Of a DNA stretch of 64,000 nt, positions 18,760 to 28,560 are shown piece after piece. The position numbers and the translations under genes were made by a program. Within the stretch, counting starts at the first letter, position 1; each line of letters starts with the position of its first letter. Under the pieces are notes generated by a model, which was given only the letters and a program-made list of their open reading frames with translations, did no database searches and was not told the DNA's origin. The stretch comes from Acinetobacter puyangensis (GTDB lineage Bacteria > Pseudomonadota > Gammaproteobacteria > Pseudomonadales > Moraxellaceae), in contig NZ_OANT01000001.1 in assembly GCF_900096995.1 (NCBI RefSeq), positions 806,001 to 870,000 on the forward strand, given 5' to 3'.

Positions 18760-19721
18760 GATGCTTCTCCTTGTACATTATTCTCAACGACATGTGTTTC
18801 GGTCAGATTTTTCTCCACCAGATTCACAAATAACTCTTCCAGACGATTGGATTTATTTCTCATACTTTTGATTTGAATACCACTGGCTTCAAAGATGGCA
18901 AATAAGTCATTTAGACTGTGTGATTTGTCCATGGTGACTTGTAAGGTCATGGCATCAAGCAGGCTAAAGCTAAAACCGATAATATTAATCTCGATTTGCT
19001 CAAGTGGTTGTTCCAGATCAAAAATAAAGGATTCAACTGACAATTGATTGAGAAAGGCTTTCATGCTGTTATCTTCCCTGATTTCGCCCCGATCAATAAT
19101 GGCAATGCGGCGACACAACATTTCTGCTTCTTCAAGATAATGGGTGGTCAGAATAATAGACGTACCATTTTTATTGAGTTCACTGAGAAAATCCCACATC
19201 GAGCGACGCAGCTCAATATCGACACCGGCCGTCGGTTCATCCAGAATCATGAGTTTGGGTTCATGCATCATGGCACGGGCAATCATCAGACGACGTTTCA
19301 TTCCGCCTGAGAGCAAACGTGCCTGATTGTTGCGTTTTTCCCAAAGTCCCAGTTTTTCCAGATAATGCTCGGCACGTTGTTCGGCAATTTTCTTGGGAAT
19401 GCCGTAATAACCTGCCTGAGTAACTAAAATATCAAAGGTTTTTTCAAATTGTCCAAAGTTGAATTCCTGTGGTACCACGCCTAAATATTGTTTGGCAAGT
19501 GATGCCTGCGTATCCAGATCATGTCCAAAAATTTCAACCGAACCTGATGTTTTTTTGGTAAGGGAACTGATAATACTAATGGTGGTGGATTTTCCTGCAC
19601 CATTGGGTCCGAGTAGTGCATAAAACTCACCTTGCGGTACAGTCAAGTTGATACCTTTTAAGGCTTGAAAACCATTTTTATAGGTTTTGCAAAGATTTTT
19701 TAAAACCAAGGCATCAGACAT
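18756..19721 (-). CDS. yadG: YadG-like ABC transporter ATP-binding protein
   Basis: ATPase of an ABC-2 exporter, 321 residues. Walker A is GPNGAGKST (about residues 42-50), the signature is LSGGMKRRLM and Walker B is LMILDEPTAGVD. It matches E. coli YadG closely over the core and has a longer C-terminal tail. The ATG at 19721 is chosen because it starts the conserved N-terminus and has AGGG upstream; an open frame continues eight codons further. It drives YadH, encoded next. Confidence 0.9.
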   Translation of the reverse strand: MSDALVLKNLCKTYKNGFQALKGINLTVPQGEFYALLGPNGAGKSTTISIISSLTKKTSGSVEIFGHDLDTQASLAKQYLGVVPQEFNFGQFEKTFDILVTQAGYYGIPKKIAEQRAEHYLEKLGLWEKRNNQARLLSGGMKRRLMIARAMMHEPKLMILDEPTAGVDIELRRSMWDFLSELNKNGTSIILTTHYLEEAEMLCRRIAIIDRGEIREDNSMKAFLNQLSVESFIFDLEQPLEQIEINIIGFSFSLLDAMTLQVTMDKSHSLNDLFAIFEASGIQIKSMRNKSNRLEELFVNLVEKNLTETHVVENNVQGEAS

Positions 19722-19877
19722 GTTTTTGCACCCTTTGTAAATCAAAGGACGATATTGTGCGCTAATTGTGACAAGAAACCAAGTGTCATCTGTAATGACG
19801 ATGTAAGTAATATCGCATAAAAATCATTTTATACCGTTAGCGATTAATAATTTATCTTATCAAATATTGTGCTTTTT

Positions 19878-20465
19878 TTACGCAGGTGGTTGATAACCGA
19901 ATTTTGGTAAAAACCAGTGCAGAATTGCGGTTAACATGGCAATCAATACCACAAAGAAAATGACAAAATAAGATTGTGCAACGTGTTCGGGAAATAACAC
20001 ATAAAATGCACTAATTCCAATGCTATTACAGGCCAGAATCAGAATAGCACAGGCATAATCATGAAAACGTCGGGCATGATTGGAATCATTGACCCATTGT
20101 TGATTGGTGTTATAGCTGGGTATCTCCAGATGGGCATCGTGATAGCGTTCTAAAGAGGACAAGAAACTGCGTAAATTGGTGATGATACGCTCATACTTAT
20201 AATTTAAAAAAGCAAAGGTTGCAGATGCGACCGGAAAGCCAAACATGATCCATTCAATATGCGAATTCAAGTTGGTGGTGACATTGTGTGCTGCAATCAG
20301 TGCTGCCAGCAAACCAATAAAAAATGTGATAAAAATGGTCAATGCCTGCTGCCGTTGTGAGGTTCTGGCATTGAGTTCATTATATGCAGAAATATAGCGA
20401 TAATTTGCGGTGACGTATTCCTGTGCAAATTTTTCCATCATTTTGGGTTGCGGTGTATCCGTCAC
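19878..20465 (-). CDS. Membrane protein of unknown function, two helix pairs
   Basis: The 195-residue product has no family I can name. It shows two hairpins of hydrophobic helices (about 45-60 and 70-88, then 135-155 and 163-183) separated by a charged stretch with conserved-looking aromatic and histidine residues (YHDAHLEIP). The topology resembles SLATT-type small membrane proteins, but that is only a shape likeness. The start is GTG 20465 with GGAG six bases upstream; an ATG pair eight codons later is the alternative. It lies 41 bases after rlmH in the same direction. Confidence 0.7.
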   Translation of the reverse strand: MTDTPQPKMMEKFAQEYVTANYRYISAYNELNARTSQRQQALTIFITFFIGLLAALIAAHNVTTNLNSHIEWIMFGFPVASATFAFLNYKYERIITNLRSFLSSLERYHDAHLEIPSYNTNQQWVNDSNHARRFHDYACAILILACNSIGISAFYVLFPEHVAQSYFVIFFVVLIAMLTAILHWFLPKFGYQPPA

Positions 20466-20506
20466 AACATGCTCCAGTCAGTAATTTTAATCAGTAGATT
20501 TAAGCA

Positions 20507-20986
20507 TTAAGCTCGATGATAGGGATGGTGGTGATTAATGCTCATGGCACGATACAGCTGCTCAATCAGTATAATGCGTACCATTGGATGCGGCAATGTC
20601 AGTTTGGACAAAGACCAGTGCCATGCTGCGGCTTTGCGGATATCGTCAGATAAGCCATCCGGACCGCCAATTGCCAGTACCACATCCTGTCCTTGTAACA
20701 TCCAGTCCTGCATGGTGTCGGCAAGTTTTTCGGTACTTAATTCCCGGCCACCCACTTCCAGCGCAATCAATAACTCGTTGGATTTGATATTGCTTAAAAT
20801 ACTTTCACCTTCGATTTGGCAATATTTTAAAATATCGGCAGGGGAGTCATTCTTGCCTCGTTTTGCCATGGGTAATTCGACCAGCTGTGTGGTGACGAAA
20901 GGTTGGATGCGTTTGAAATAATCTTCAAAGCCCTGTAAAACCCAGGCAGGCATTTTCTGTCCGATGGTTAATATCCGAATTTTCAT
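20507..20986 (-). CDS. rlmH: RlmH, 23S rRNA pseudouridine-1915 N3-methyltransferase
   Basis: SPOUT-class methyltransferase that methylates pseudouridine 1915 in helix 69 of 23S rRNA on assembled 70S ribosomes. The 159-residue length is typical. SAM-binding knot motifs are LALEVGGRE, LAIGGPDGLS and the C-terminal LPHPMVRIILIEQLYRA followed by NHHHPYHR. Confidence 0.96.
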   Translation of the reverse strand: MKIRILTIGQKMPAWVLQGFEDYFKRIQPFVTTQLVELPMAKRGKNDSPADILKYCQIEGESILSNIKSNELLIALEVGGRELSTEKLADTMQDWMLQGQDVVLAIGGPDGLSDDIRKAAAWHWSLSKLTLPHPMVRIILIEQLYRAMSINHHHPYHRA

Positions 20987-20997
20987 AAACTTTTAAT

Positions 20998-21039
20998 AAA
21001 AAAATACTCGCCAAGTATTATGAGTCAGCTTGGCGAGTA
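20998..21039 (-). terminator. Terminator after ppk2
   Basis: TACTCGCCAAG and CTTGGCGAGTA form an 11-base stem with a 13-base loop, followed on the minus strand by seven Ts. It separates ppk2 from rlmH. Confidence 0.9.
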
Positions 21040-21065
21040 ATTAAATAAAAAATTTAAAAAAGAAC

Positions 21066-21986
21066 TTAGTCGTTGGTTTCCATATGACCTTTCATTTGTG
21101 CATTGGGGACATGTACGATCAGTTGGTCGACTTTTTGGATGGCTTTTAAATCTTTATCCGGATAATCGAGTTGATGTAGAAAAGCACGGATACAATTTAA
21201 ACGGGCACGTTTTTTATCATCGGATTTGATGATGGTCCAAGGTGCATCACCTGTATGGGTGTGGAAAAACATCTGGTTTTTTGCTTCAGTATAATCATCC
21301 CAACGATCCAGCGATTGCACATCAATTGGAGATAGTTTCCAGTGTTTTAATGGATCATCACGACGTGCGACAAAACGACGTAATTGTTCTTCCCGACTTA
21401 CCGAAAACCAGAATTTAAATAAATGAATACCACTATTGACCAGCATACGTTCCACTTCCGGTGTTTGGCGCATGAACTGTAAATATTCATGAGGCTGGCA
21501 AAATCCCATAACACGTTCGACACCGGCACGGTTATACCAAGAACGGTCAAAGAACACCATTTCTCCAGCAGTCGGTAATTCCTTGATATAACGTTGAAAA
21601 TACCATTGACCTCGTTCGGCTTCACTGGGTTTTTCCAATGCCACTACTCTTGCACCCCGCGGATTTAAATGCTCCATAAAGCGTTTAATGGTTCCGCCTT
21701 TACCTGCGGCATCTCTTCCTTCAAATATACAGACGACTTTTTGTCCAGTGTCTTTGACCCAGCTTTGTACCTTTAATAATTCAATCTGTAATAATTTCTT
21801 TTGCGCTTCATAGGTTTTGCGCGTCATTCGGGTTTTATAAGGATAGCTTTCAGGGAGGTCATTAACCGCACCATCTTCGGAGAGTTTTCGTCCGGTATAA
21901 TTGAGAACAGCATTTTCAAAAATTGGCAATTTTTCGCCTTCAGGTTCTTTTACATGTTCAAATGGTTCTAATTGATGGTTGGTCAT
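21066..21986 (-). CDS. ppk2: Polyphosphate kinase 2 (PPK2 family)
   Basis: Transfers phosphate between polyphosphate and nucleoside diphosphates. The 306-residue product has Walker A FEGRDAAGKGG (about residue 85), the lid-like segment LEKPSEAERGQWYFQRY, and FFDRSWYNRAGVERVMGF, all PPK2 hallmarks. AGAGGA six bases before ATG 21986 selects this start rather than 22031. The divergent neighbour is the Pho-box-controlled pst operon, so phosphate storage and uptake genes face each other here. Confidence 0.93.
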   Translation of the reverse strand: MTNHQLEPFEHVKEPEGEKLPIFENAVLNYTGRKLSEDGAVNDLPESYPYKTRMTRKTYEAQKKLLQIELLKVQSWVKDTGQKVVCIFEGRDAAGKGGTIKRFMEHLNPRGARVVALEKPSEAERGQWYFQRYIKELPTAGEMVFFDRSWYNRAGVERVMGFCQPHEYLQFMRQTPEVERMLVNSGIHLFKFWFSVSREEQLRRFVARRDDPLKHWKLSPIDVQSLDRWDDYTEAKNQMFFHTHTGDAPWTIIKSDDKKRARLNCIRAFLHQLDYPDKDLKAIQKVDQLIVHVPNAQMKGHMETND

Positions 21987-22200
21987 TCGCTGTCCTCTTG
22001 GGTCAATGTCATAATTTAATGTAATAACCATAAATTATTTAGGGAATTATTGCTATGGCAAGATGTGAATATGTAGTGATGGAAAGTCTTTGAAGTAACA
22101 TGAGATTTGGGATAAAATAAAAATCTAACAGCCCTTCAAAATAATTATGCATCGTGCATAAATGCGCTTGATACAAGCCTTTCACAAAAAGGTCATCTTT

Positions 22201-22218
22201 TTGTCACTTAATTGTCAT
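22201..22218 (+). promoter_or_regulatory. Pho box upstream of pstS
   Basis: Two 7-base direct repeats, TTGTCAC and TTGTCAT, are separated by TTAA, matching the PhoB consensus of two CTGTCAT units with a 4-base spacer. The box lies 86 bases before the pstS start, so PhoB-dependent induction under phosphate limitation is expected. Confidence 0.85.
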
Positions 22219-22304
22219 ATTTAAATTTCACAATAAGCATACACAAGAAGCATTGCCAAAACGGCTTCTCAACCATCATCTATTTTTAGAAAAGAGAGAT
22301 AAGA

Positions 22305-23336
22305 ATGCGTTTAACTCAACGTCAATTAGGTCTGGCTTTGGCTGTGGTAACAGCAACGACTTTGACAACTGCACATGCTGCGCGCGAAACTATTCAAATC
22401 GCAGGTTCTTCTACGGTATTGCCATTTGCAAGTATTGTTGCAGAAGAGTTCGGTAATACTTATCCGCAATTTAAAACGCCAGTTGTTGGTTCAGGCGGTA
22501 CTTCTGGTGGTCTACGCCAGTTCTGTCAAGGTGTTGGTGATAACACTATTGATATTGCAAATGCTTCACGTAAAATCAAATCAAGTGAAATTGAAAGCTG
22601 TAAAAAAGCCGGTGTAACTAAAATTCAGGAAGTGAAAATTGGTTATGACGGTATCGTTTTTGCGTCAAACTCAAATAAAGCTGCCTATGCATTAAAACCT
22701 TACCATGTGTTTGCTGCACTGGCTGCACAAATGCCATCAAACGGCAAATTGATTGCTAATCCATATACACACTGGAATCAGATTGATCCAAAATTACCAA
22801 AAGAACCGATTACTTTGGTAATTCCGGCATCTAACCACGGTACGCGTGAAGTATTCCAAGAAAAAATGGTAGATGCAGGCTGTGAGGCATACGATTATTT
22901 CAAAAAACTGGATGATGATGCACGTAAGAAAGCATGTACTTCTTTCCGTAAAGATGGTCGTGTGGTTGAGATTGCCGGTGATTATACAGAAACATTGGCG
23001 CGTCTGAAAACTTCTCCTAGTGCTGTCGGTGTGTTTGGTTTAAGTTTCTATGATGAAAACAAAGACCGTTTACGTGTTGCAACAGTCAATGGTGTTACAC
23101 CATCTGAAGCGACTGTATTAAGTGGTAAATATCCTGTATCTCGTCCTTTGTTTATCTATGTAAAAGGCGAGCATTTGAAATCCATTAAAGGTTTAGAACA
23201 ATTCCCAACATTTTTCTTAAGTGAAAAAGTGTCCGGTAAAAACAGTAAGTTGTCAAAAGCTGGCTTAATTCCATTAAGTTCTACCGAACGTAATAAGATC
23301 CTGGCCGATTTTAAAGCCGGAAAAACAGTGAAGTAA
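22305..23336 (+). CDS. pstS: PstS, periplasmic phosphate-binding protein
   Basis: High-affinity phosphate receptor of the Pst ABC transporter, 343 residues. The signal peptide ends at AHA (about residue 25). Phosphate-contact motifs AGSSTVLPF, VGSGGTSGG and ASNHGTREVF are visible. It belongs to the larger PstS type common in Pseudomonas and Acinetobacter. It is first in the pst operon behind a Pho box; a hairpin before pstC probably raises PstS over the membrane parts. Confidence 0.95.
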   Translation: MRLTQRQLGLALAVVTATTLTTAHAARETIQIAGSSTVLPFASIVAEEFGNTYPQFKTPVVGSGGTSGGLRQFCQGVGDNTIDIANASRKIKSSEIESCKKAGVTKIQEVKIGYDGIVFASNSNKAAYALKPYHVFAALAAQMPSNGKLIANPYTHWNQIDPKLPKEPITLVIPASNHGTREVFQEKMVDAGCEAYDYFKKLDDDARKKACTSFRKDGRVVEIAGDYTETLARLKTSPSAVGVFGLSFYDENKDRLRVATVNGVTPSEATVLSGKYPVSRPLFIYVKGEHLKSIKGLEQFPTFFLSEKVSGKNSKLSKAGLIPLSSTERNKILADFKAGKTVK

Positions 23337-23351
23337 TTGCTGAACAATGAA

Positions 23352-23384
23352 GCTGATGATGGGGTTGCTCTATCATCGGCTTTT
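23352..23384 (+). terminator. Attenuator-like hairpin between pstS and pstC
   Basis: GCTGATGAT and ATCATCGGC form a stem with one G-T pair around an 11-base loop, followed by TTTT. The downstream pst genes have no other visible promoter, so partial termination is more likely than complete termination. Confidence 0.6.
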
Positions 23385-23439
23385 CGTCAATAAAAGAATA
23401 TGGGTTGTGACCCAGTAAAACAGCAAACTTGGAGCATCG

Positions 23440-24819
23440 ATGAATTTATTACTAATCGGCATCCTACTCGCAATTATTGCAGTTGCCTATCAGATCGGCT
23501 TAACACGAAGTAAGTCGATTGCTGGTAAAGGTAATAATTCTGCAATTTTGCACTCTCGTCCGGGGTATTATGGTAGTTTGGTGGCGTTGTGGTGTGGGAT
23601 TCCCGCTGCGATTTTATTAGTTGTTTGGAATATTGCAGAGCCATCTATTTTAAAACATATTGCACTTAGCCAACTGCCTGCGCAAGTGGTAAGCGGTTTA
23701 TCTGCATCAGAAATAGACGTATTGGTCCGCCGCGTCCAATCGATTGCTTCAGGCTTTGGGGTAAGTGATACAGCACAAGCTTATGAGGTTGCCGCAGCAC
23801 AAAAATTAAAAAATTATCAAATGATTGCTTTAATTGCTAAATTTTCAATCATTATTTCTGTATCTTTATTCGGTTTGGCCTATGCAAGACAGCGTATTTC
23901 CGGTCAATTCCGTGCACGTAATCAAGTCGAAAAAATCATTAGTATTGCTTTGGCTCTTTGTTCTGGTATCGCAATTTTAACCACTGTCGGTATCGTGATG
24001 TCGATGCTCAGTGAAGCATTACATTTCTTTGATTTTGTTAGTCCGGCAGATTTCTTCTTGGGTACAGAGTGGAATCCAGGCTTTAGTACCACTGGATCGG
24101 CCGAAGGAAGTTATGGTCTGTTGCCTTTGTTATGGGGCACAATCATGGTCAGTATTATTGCCTTACTGGTCGCTGTACCAGTCGGTCTGATGACCGCGAT
24201 TTATCTCGCAGAATATGCAAAACCTAGTTTTCGCGCGATTGTAAAACCGATTATCGAGATTTTGGCCGGGATTCCAACCATTGTATATGGTGTATTTGCT
24301 TTGATGGTGATTGGTCCATTTTTCCATCATATGGGGGAAGTGCTGGGTTTAAATATTAATGCGACCAGTGCCTTGACCGCAGGTTTTGTCATGGGAATCA
24401 TGATTATCCCGTTCGTTTCCTCCTTGTCAGACGATATTATTACTCAGGTACCGCGTTCTTTACGTGATGGTTCTTTGGGGCTCGGAGCGACAAAATCTGA
24501 AACCATTTTGAAAGTTGTTATGCCGGCAGCATTGCCCGGGGTAGTGGGGGCATTTTTATTGGCAGCGTCTCGTGCCATTGGTGAAACCATGATTGTGGTA
24601 CTGGCTGCCGGGAATAGTCCATTACTGCATGCCAATCCGTTAGAGGCGATCTCTACTGTCACAGTAACAATCGTTAATCAGTTAACCGGCGATACAGATT
24701 TTGCCAGCCCGCAATCATTGGTGGCATTTGCTTTAGGTCTGACCTTATTTGTGATTACTTTGGGTCTGAACATTATTGCACTTTACATTGTGCGTAAATA
24801 TCGTGAGCAATACGAATGA
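23440..24819 (+). CDS. pstC: PstC, phosphate ABC transporter permease
   Basis: Inner-membrane permease of the Pst system, 459 residues, much longer than the E. coli protein (about 320). The N-terminal half adds two or three hydrophobic helices and a soluble stretch before the canonical permease domain, which has the EAA-loop-like SLRDGSLGLGATKSETILKVVMPAALPG and the C-terminal transmembrane bundle. The stop overlaps the pstA start by four bases (ATGA), so PstC and PstA are coupled. Confidence 0.94.
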   Translation: MNLLLIGILLAIIAVAYQIGLTRSKSIAGKGNNSAILHSRPGYYGSLVALWCGIPAAILLVVWNIAEPSILKHIALSQLPAQVVSGLSASEIDVLVRRVQSIASGFGVSDTAQAYEVAAAQKLKNYQMIALIAKFSIIISVSLFGLAYARQRISGQFRARNQVEKIISIALALCSGIAILTTVGIVMSMLSEALHFFDFVSPADFFLGTEWNPGFSTTGSAEGSYGLLPLLWGTIMVSIIALLVAVPVGLMTAIYLAEYAKPSFRAIVKPIIEILAGIPTIVYGVFALMVIGPFFHHMGEVLGLNINATSALTAGFVMGIMIIPFVSSLSDDIITQVPRSLRDGSLGLGATKSETILKVVMPAALPGVVGAFLLAASRAIGETMIVVLAAGNSPLLHANPLEAISTVTVTIVNQLTGDTDFASPQSLVAFALGLTLFVITLGLNIIALYIVRKYREQYE

Positions 24820-26213
24820 GTACTTCGAATAATCCAACAGTGGATCAGCTGCCAGAATTTGATCCCAAAAAAGCAGCAGAATTACAGCAAGAGCGTCGTC
24901 GTCGTATCGAGGCTTCTTTAGGCAAACGTCATCGTAAAGAAAAAGTATTTAAATCGATGGGTTTTAGCGCAGTGATGATTGGGTTGTTCTTTGTTGCCTT
25001 GTTATTCGGAAGCATCTTGATTCGTGGCTTACCGGCATTCTGGCAATCTTCAATGACAACCACTGTCTATTTTGATCCCAATGAGATCAAGGTGGGGCCA
25101 AAGCCTATACCACGTTCGGGTGAATCTCCAGCCGCATTTGAAGAGCGTTTCATTGCCTGGCAAGGTGAGTTTGCCATGGTGGATTGGGATAGTTTATTGG
25201 TCAACAGTGTGATCGCCAAAGATCCAAAACTTGCCAGCCAGAAAGATGAGATTATTAACATCTTCAGTAGTTCGGAAAGTTATCGTTTGCGTGACATGGT
25301 ATTGGCCAATCAGAATCTGATCGGTAAAAAAGAAGAGATTAAATTCTTGACTGCTGCCAATATTGATGTCTGGTTAACAGGGAAAATTGATCGTGATTTA
25401 CCGGATGAGCAACAACAACTGAGTCCTGAAATTCGTCATCTTGCGGATGAAATGAAAGCAGACGGCATCATTACCCGAAGCTTTAATACCCAGATCTTTA
25501 CTAATCCGGATTCTCGTAGTGCACCAGAGCTCAGTGGTTTGGCCGGTGCTTTCATGGGGTCATTATTTATGATGATGATCGTGATCTTTATCTCGATTCC
25601 GATTGGTGTAGCAAGTGCGATTTATCTAGAAGAATTTGCAAAACAAAATTGGCTGACAGATATTATCGAAGTGAATATCAATAACCTTGCTGCTGTACCT
25701 TCGATCGTTTTCGGTTTATTGGGCGCAGCGATTTTTATCAACTGGTTCCATTTACCATTGTCTGCGCCTTTGGTCGGTGGTCTGGTGCTCAGTCTAATGA
25801 CATTGCCAACAGTGATTATTACCACACGTGCTTCATTAAAAGCGGTTCCACCTTCTATTCGTCAGGCGGCTTTAGGCTTGGGTGCCTCTAAAGTACAAAG
25901 CGTATTTCATCATGTCTTGCCACTTGCTTTACCGGGTATTTTAACCGGTGCGATTATTGGTGTGGCTCAGGCACTCGGTGAAACTGCGCCATTGTTATTA
26001 ATCGGGATGAGTGCATTCGTTGCCAGTATTCCATCTACACCACTTGATCAGGCAACTGCATTACCTGTACAGATTTATTTATGGCAGGGTAATGAATTAC
26101 GTAATTTCTTTGAGGGACGTACTGCCGCTGCAATCATTGTGCTATTGGCATTGATGATTGGTTTAAACAGCCTAGCAATTTGGTTACGTAAAAAGTTCGA
26201 AGTTCGTTGGTAA
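24816..26213 (+). CDS. pstA: PstA, phosphate ABC transporter permease
   Basis: Second Pst permease, 465 residues against about 300 in E. coli. An N-terminal charged segment and one transmembrane helix (about 50-70) precede a periplasmic-looking insertion of about 170 residues. The conserved permease domain then has [27 protein letters not shown] as its EAA loop. It forms the channel with PstC and is powered by PstB, encoded 13 bases downstream. Confidence 0.94.
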   Translation: MSTSNNPTVDQLPEFDPKKAAELQQERRRRIEASLGKRHRKEKVFKSMGFSAVMIGLFFVALLFGSILIRGLPAFWQSSMTTTVYFDPNEIKVGPKPIPRSGESPAAFEERFIAWQGEFAMVDWDSLLVNSVIAKDPKLASQKDEIINIFSSSESYRLRDMVLANQNLIGKKEEIKFLTAANIDVWLTGKIDRDLPDEQQQLSPEIRHLADEMKADGIITRSFNTQIFTNPDSRSAPELSGLAGAFMGSLFMMMIVIFISIPIGVASAIYLEEFAKQNWLTDIIEVNINNLAAVPSIVFGLLGAAIFINWFHLPLSAPLVGGLVLSLMTLPTVIITTRASLKAVPPSIRQAALGLGASKVQSVFHHVLPLALPGILTGAIIGVAQALGETAPLLLIGMSAFVASIPSTPLDQATALPVQIYLWQGNELRNFFEGRTAAAIIVLLALMIGLNSLAIWLRKKFEVRW

Positions 26214-26226
26214 TTGGAGAAAGATT

Positions 26227-27144
26227 ATGCTAACAACTGAAATAAAGAATATTGATACACAGGATACAGCAGTGAATAATCCACGTACGTCTCAGCCCAA
26301 CGCCAACGATGTGATTGCACAGAGTCCAAATACACATTATGCCTCTGCACAGTTTGATGTGCAGAATAAGCAGAAAAAAAACAATGCAAGTGTCAAAATT
26401 AGTGCACAGGACGTTCATGTGTACTATGGCGAAGCTGAAGCGATTAAGGGCATTGATCTTGATATCTATGAAAATGAAGTGATTGCATTTATCGGTCCGT
26501 CAGGTTGTGGTAAATCCACATTCCTGCGTACTTTAAACCGTATGAATGACACCATTGATAGCTGTCGTGTGACGGGTAAAGTTACACTTGATGGCCGTGA
26601 TATTTATGATCCGAATCTGGACGTGGTACTGTTACGTGCGCAAGTGGGTATGGTATTCCAGAAACCGAACCCGTTTCCAAAATCTATTTTTGAAAATGTG
26701 TCTTATGGTCCCAAGCTGCATGGTCTGGCAAAAAACAAATACGATCTTGAAGAGATCGTCGAGAATAGTTTGCGTAAAGCCGGCCTATGGGAAGAAGTGA
26801 AGGATCGTTTGAATCAGCCTGGTACGGGTTTATCTGGTGGTCAGCAGCAACGTCTATGTATTGCACGTACCATTGCGGTTAGCCCGGAAGTGATTCTGAT
26901 GGATGAACCATGTTCGGCACTTGACCCGATTGCAACAGCAAAAGTGGAAGAATTGATTTCTGAATTATCTAATCAATATACCATTGCGATTGTAACGCAT
27001 TCTATGCAACAGGCGGCACGTGTATCAAGCCGCACCGCCTATTTCCATCTGGGTGATTTGATTGAAGTGAACTCCACTGAGAAAGTATTTACCCAACCTG
27101 ACCATCAATTAACAGAAGCCTATATTACAGGTCGTTTCGGTTAA
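26227..27144 (+). CDS. pstB: PstB, phosphate ABC transporter ATPase
   Basis: ATPase of the Pst importer. The ABC domain begins near residue 57 ([20 protein letters not shown]) and has Walker [10 protein letters not shown], signature [10 protein letters not shown] and Walker [14 protein letters not shown]. The first 55 residues are an extra asparagine, glutamine and threonine-rich tail that the E. coli protein (257 residues) lacks. A GGAGA site sets the ATG at 26227. No phoU follows in this window, so PhoU, the usual partner in Pho signalling, must be encoded elsewhere or be absent. Confidence 0.95.
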   Translation: MLTTEIKNIDTQDTAVNNPRTSQPNANDVIAQSPNTHYASAQFDVQNKQKKNNASVKISAQDVHVYYGEAEAIKGIDLDIYENEVIAFIGPSGCGKSTFLRTLNRMNDTIDSCRVTGKVTLDGRDIYDPNLDVVLLRAQVGMVFQKPNPFPKSIFENVSYGPKLHGLAKNKYDLEEIVENSLRKAGLWEEVKDRLNQPGTGLSGGQQQRLCIARTIAVSPEVILMDEPCSALDPIATAKVEELISELSNQYTIAIVTHSMQQAARVSSRTAYFHLGDLIEVNSTEKVFTQPDHQLTEAYITGRFG

Positions 27145-27173
27145 TTGTTTAGTTAGCGTTTAGGTATGAAGGG

Positions 27174-27198
27174 AAAGAGCCGATCGTGGCTCTTTTTT
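27174..27198 (+). terminator. Terminator of the pst operon
   Basis: AAAGAGCC and GGCTCTTT make a stem with a six-base loop, followed by a run of Ts. It overlaps the end of the convergent roxA gene. Confidence 0.85.
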
Positions 27199-28364
27199 TA
27201 TTCTTCGGGTTCATTCAGCATCAATATCGCCTGATTGATTGCATCTAAAATATCTTCAGCCTGAGTTTCGTCTGTTAAAATATTATCTAAAAGAATATTT
27301 TCGCCATCTGCCAGTGTTTTAAAAATATCTTGTGCGCTAGAGCTAATTTCCAGCTTTTCACCATTTGCCCAGAACTCCAGATTTTGGTCGGACAGTGCGC
27401 GATACAGTAAGCGACTGGCAGGTTCAAGGGTGATATAAAATCCCTGATGTTCCAATTCTTTTAAGTCATCCAGTCGCATTTCATCCAGTTCGGGAATGTT
27501 ATCCGGATATTTAGGTTCACTGATCAGTTCCATTACTGCCGATTCAAAGCCTGCATTATGCGCAATAAGCTGTAATAACTTTTGTTTTAACTCGTCAAAT
27601 TCAGTTTGTTTGATTTCACCAATGTCTTGAGAAGATGATCTGTTGATATCGATCATCGGTGTTTTGGTCGTCATTTGCTCGGCAAAGCGGTCACTGACAC
27701 GATCAATCAATTGTGCCGGATTGGGCATGCGAAAGCCAAAGGAAAAAGTGAGGCACTCATCTTGTGCTACACCATAATGCGAAAGACGAGGTGGGACATA
27801 AAGTAAATCGCCCGGTGCCAGTACCTCATCAAAATCAATCTGCATGTCTGTCAATAATTTTAACGGTTGATCAGGAATCAACGCACTGGATTCATCACAC
27901 CATTGTCCAAGTTGCCAACGACGATGTCCAAAGCCTTGCAATAGGAATACATCATAAAAATCAAAATGTTGACCAACTGAGCCGCCTTTAGGCGCATAAG
28001 ACACCATAATATCATCGCGTCGCCACTGCGGAATAAAGGCAAACTGTTTCCAGAGTTCCGCCAGTTCAATGGAATAATGGTCAACAGCCTGAACCAGTAA
28101 GGTCCAGTAGGGCGGTAGTTTTTTAAAATCCTTTGCATTCAGCGGTGAGTTTTTCACCTTCCATTCATCATGCTGTTTGCCATTTTGAGTGATCAGACGG
28201 GCAGTAATATAGTCTTCTAGCGCCAGTTCCTTGATGTCATCTGGTTCAAACATACCGACAATTTCAGGCAGGGCATTACGGACCAAAAGCGGCTTTTTCT
28301 GCCAGTATTCTGCGAGGAATTGTTCGGCAGTTAAACCACCTAAAATGGAAAGTTGTTCGGACAT
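27198..28364 (-). CDS. roxA: RoxA/YcfD-type JmjC ribosomal oxygenase
   Basis: Iron and 2-oxoglutarate-dependent hydroxylase related to E. coli YcfD, which hydroxylates an arginine of ribosomal protein L16. The cupin/JmjC domain covers about residues 90-230. The iron ligands are His and Asp in GQHFDFYD and a later His in PRLSHYGVA. A C-terminal helical and winged-helix region follows (388 residues). The frame can start at TTG 28376, but ATG 28364 gives the conserved N-terminus. Neither start has a strong ribosome site. Confidence 0.9.
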   Translation of the reverse strand: MSEQLSILGGLTAEQFLAEYWQKKPLLVRNALPEIVGMFEPDDIKELALEDYITARLITQNGKQHDEWKVKNSPLNAKDFKKLPPYWTLLVQAVDHYSIELAELWKQFAFIPQWRRDDIMVSYAPKGGSVGQHFDFYDVFLLQGFGHRRWQLGQWCDESSALIPDQPLKLLTDMQIDFDEVLAPGDLLYVPPRLSHYGVAQDECLTFSFGFRMPNPAQLIDRVSDRFAEQMTTKTPMIDINRSSSQDIGEIKQTEFDELKQKLLQLIAHNAGFESAVMELISEPKYPDNIPELDEMRLDDLKELEHQGFYITLEPASRLLYRALSDQNLEFWANGEKLEISSSAQDIFKTLADGENILLDNILTDETQAEDILDAINQAILMLNEPEE

Positions 28365-28526
28365 GAAAATCGCCAATACGCAAGAGATTGCATATTGTTA
28401 CTTGAGTTCAACAATGCTGCAAGTTGTGATGCGCTGTTTGATTCTTTTTTTGAGTGAAGTGTCACGGTTGTCTTATTTTAGGATGACGGTTTTTAATAAT
28501 TTGTCTATTTTTTGATGGTTGTATAT

Positions 28527-28540
28527 ACTGTATTTACAGT
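28527..28540. promoter_or_regulatory. Palindrome upstream of the toxin-antitoxin pair
   Basis: ACTGTATTTACAGT is a perfect 14-base palindrome 20 bases before the antitoxin start. Antitoxins of this fold usually bind palindromes at their own promoter, so it is a candidate autoregulatory operator. It is too short for a LexA box. Confidence 0.5.
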
Positions 28541-28560
28541 GCGATTTGAGAGGAATAACA

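Noticed and set aside
28526..28541. TACTGTATTTACAGT as a LexA box
   Set aside because: The half-sites are four bases closer than in CTGT-N8-ACAG, and Acinetobacter is not known to use a canonical LexA. A toxin-antitoxin operator fits better.
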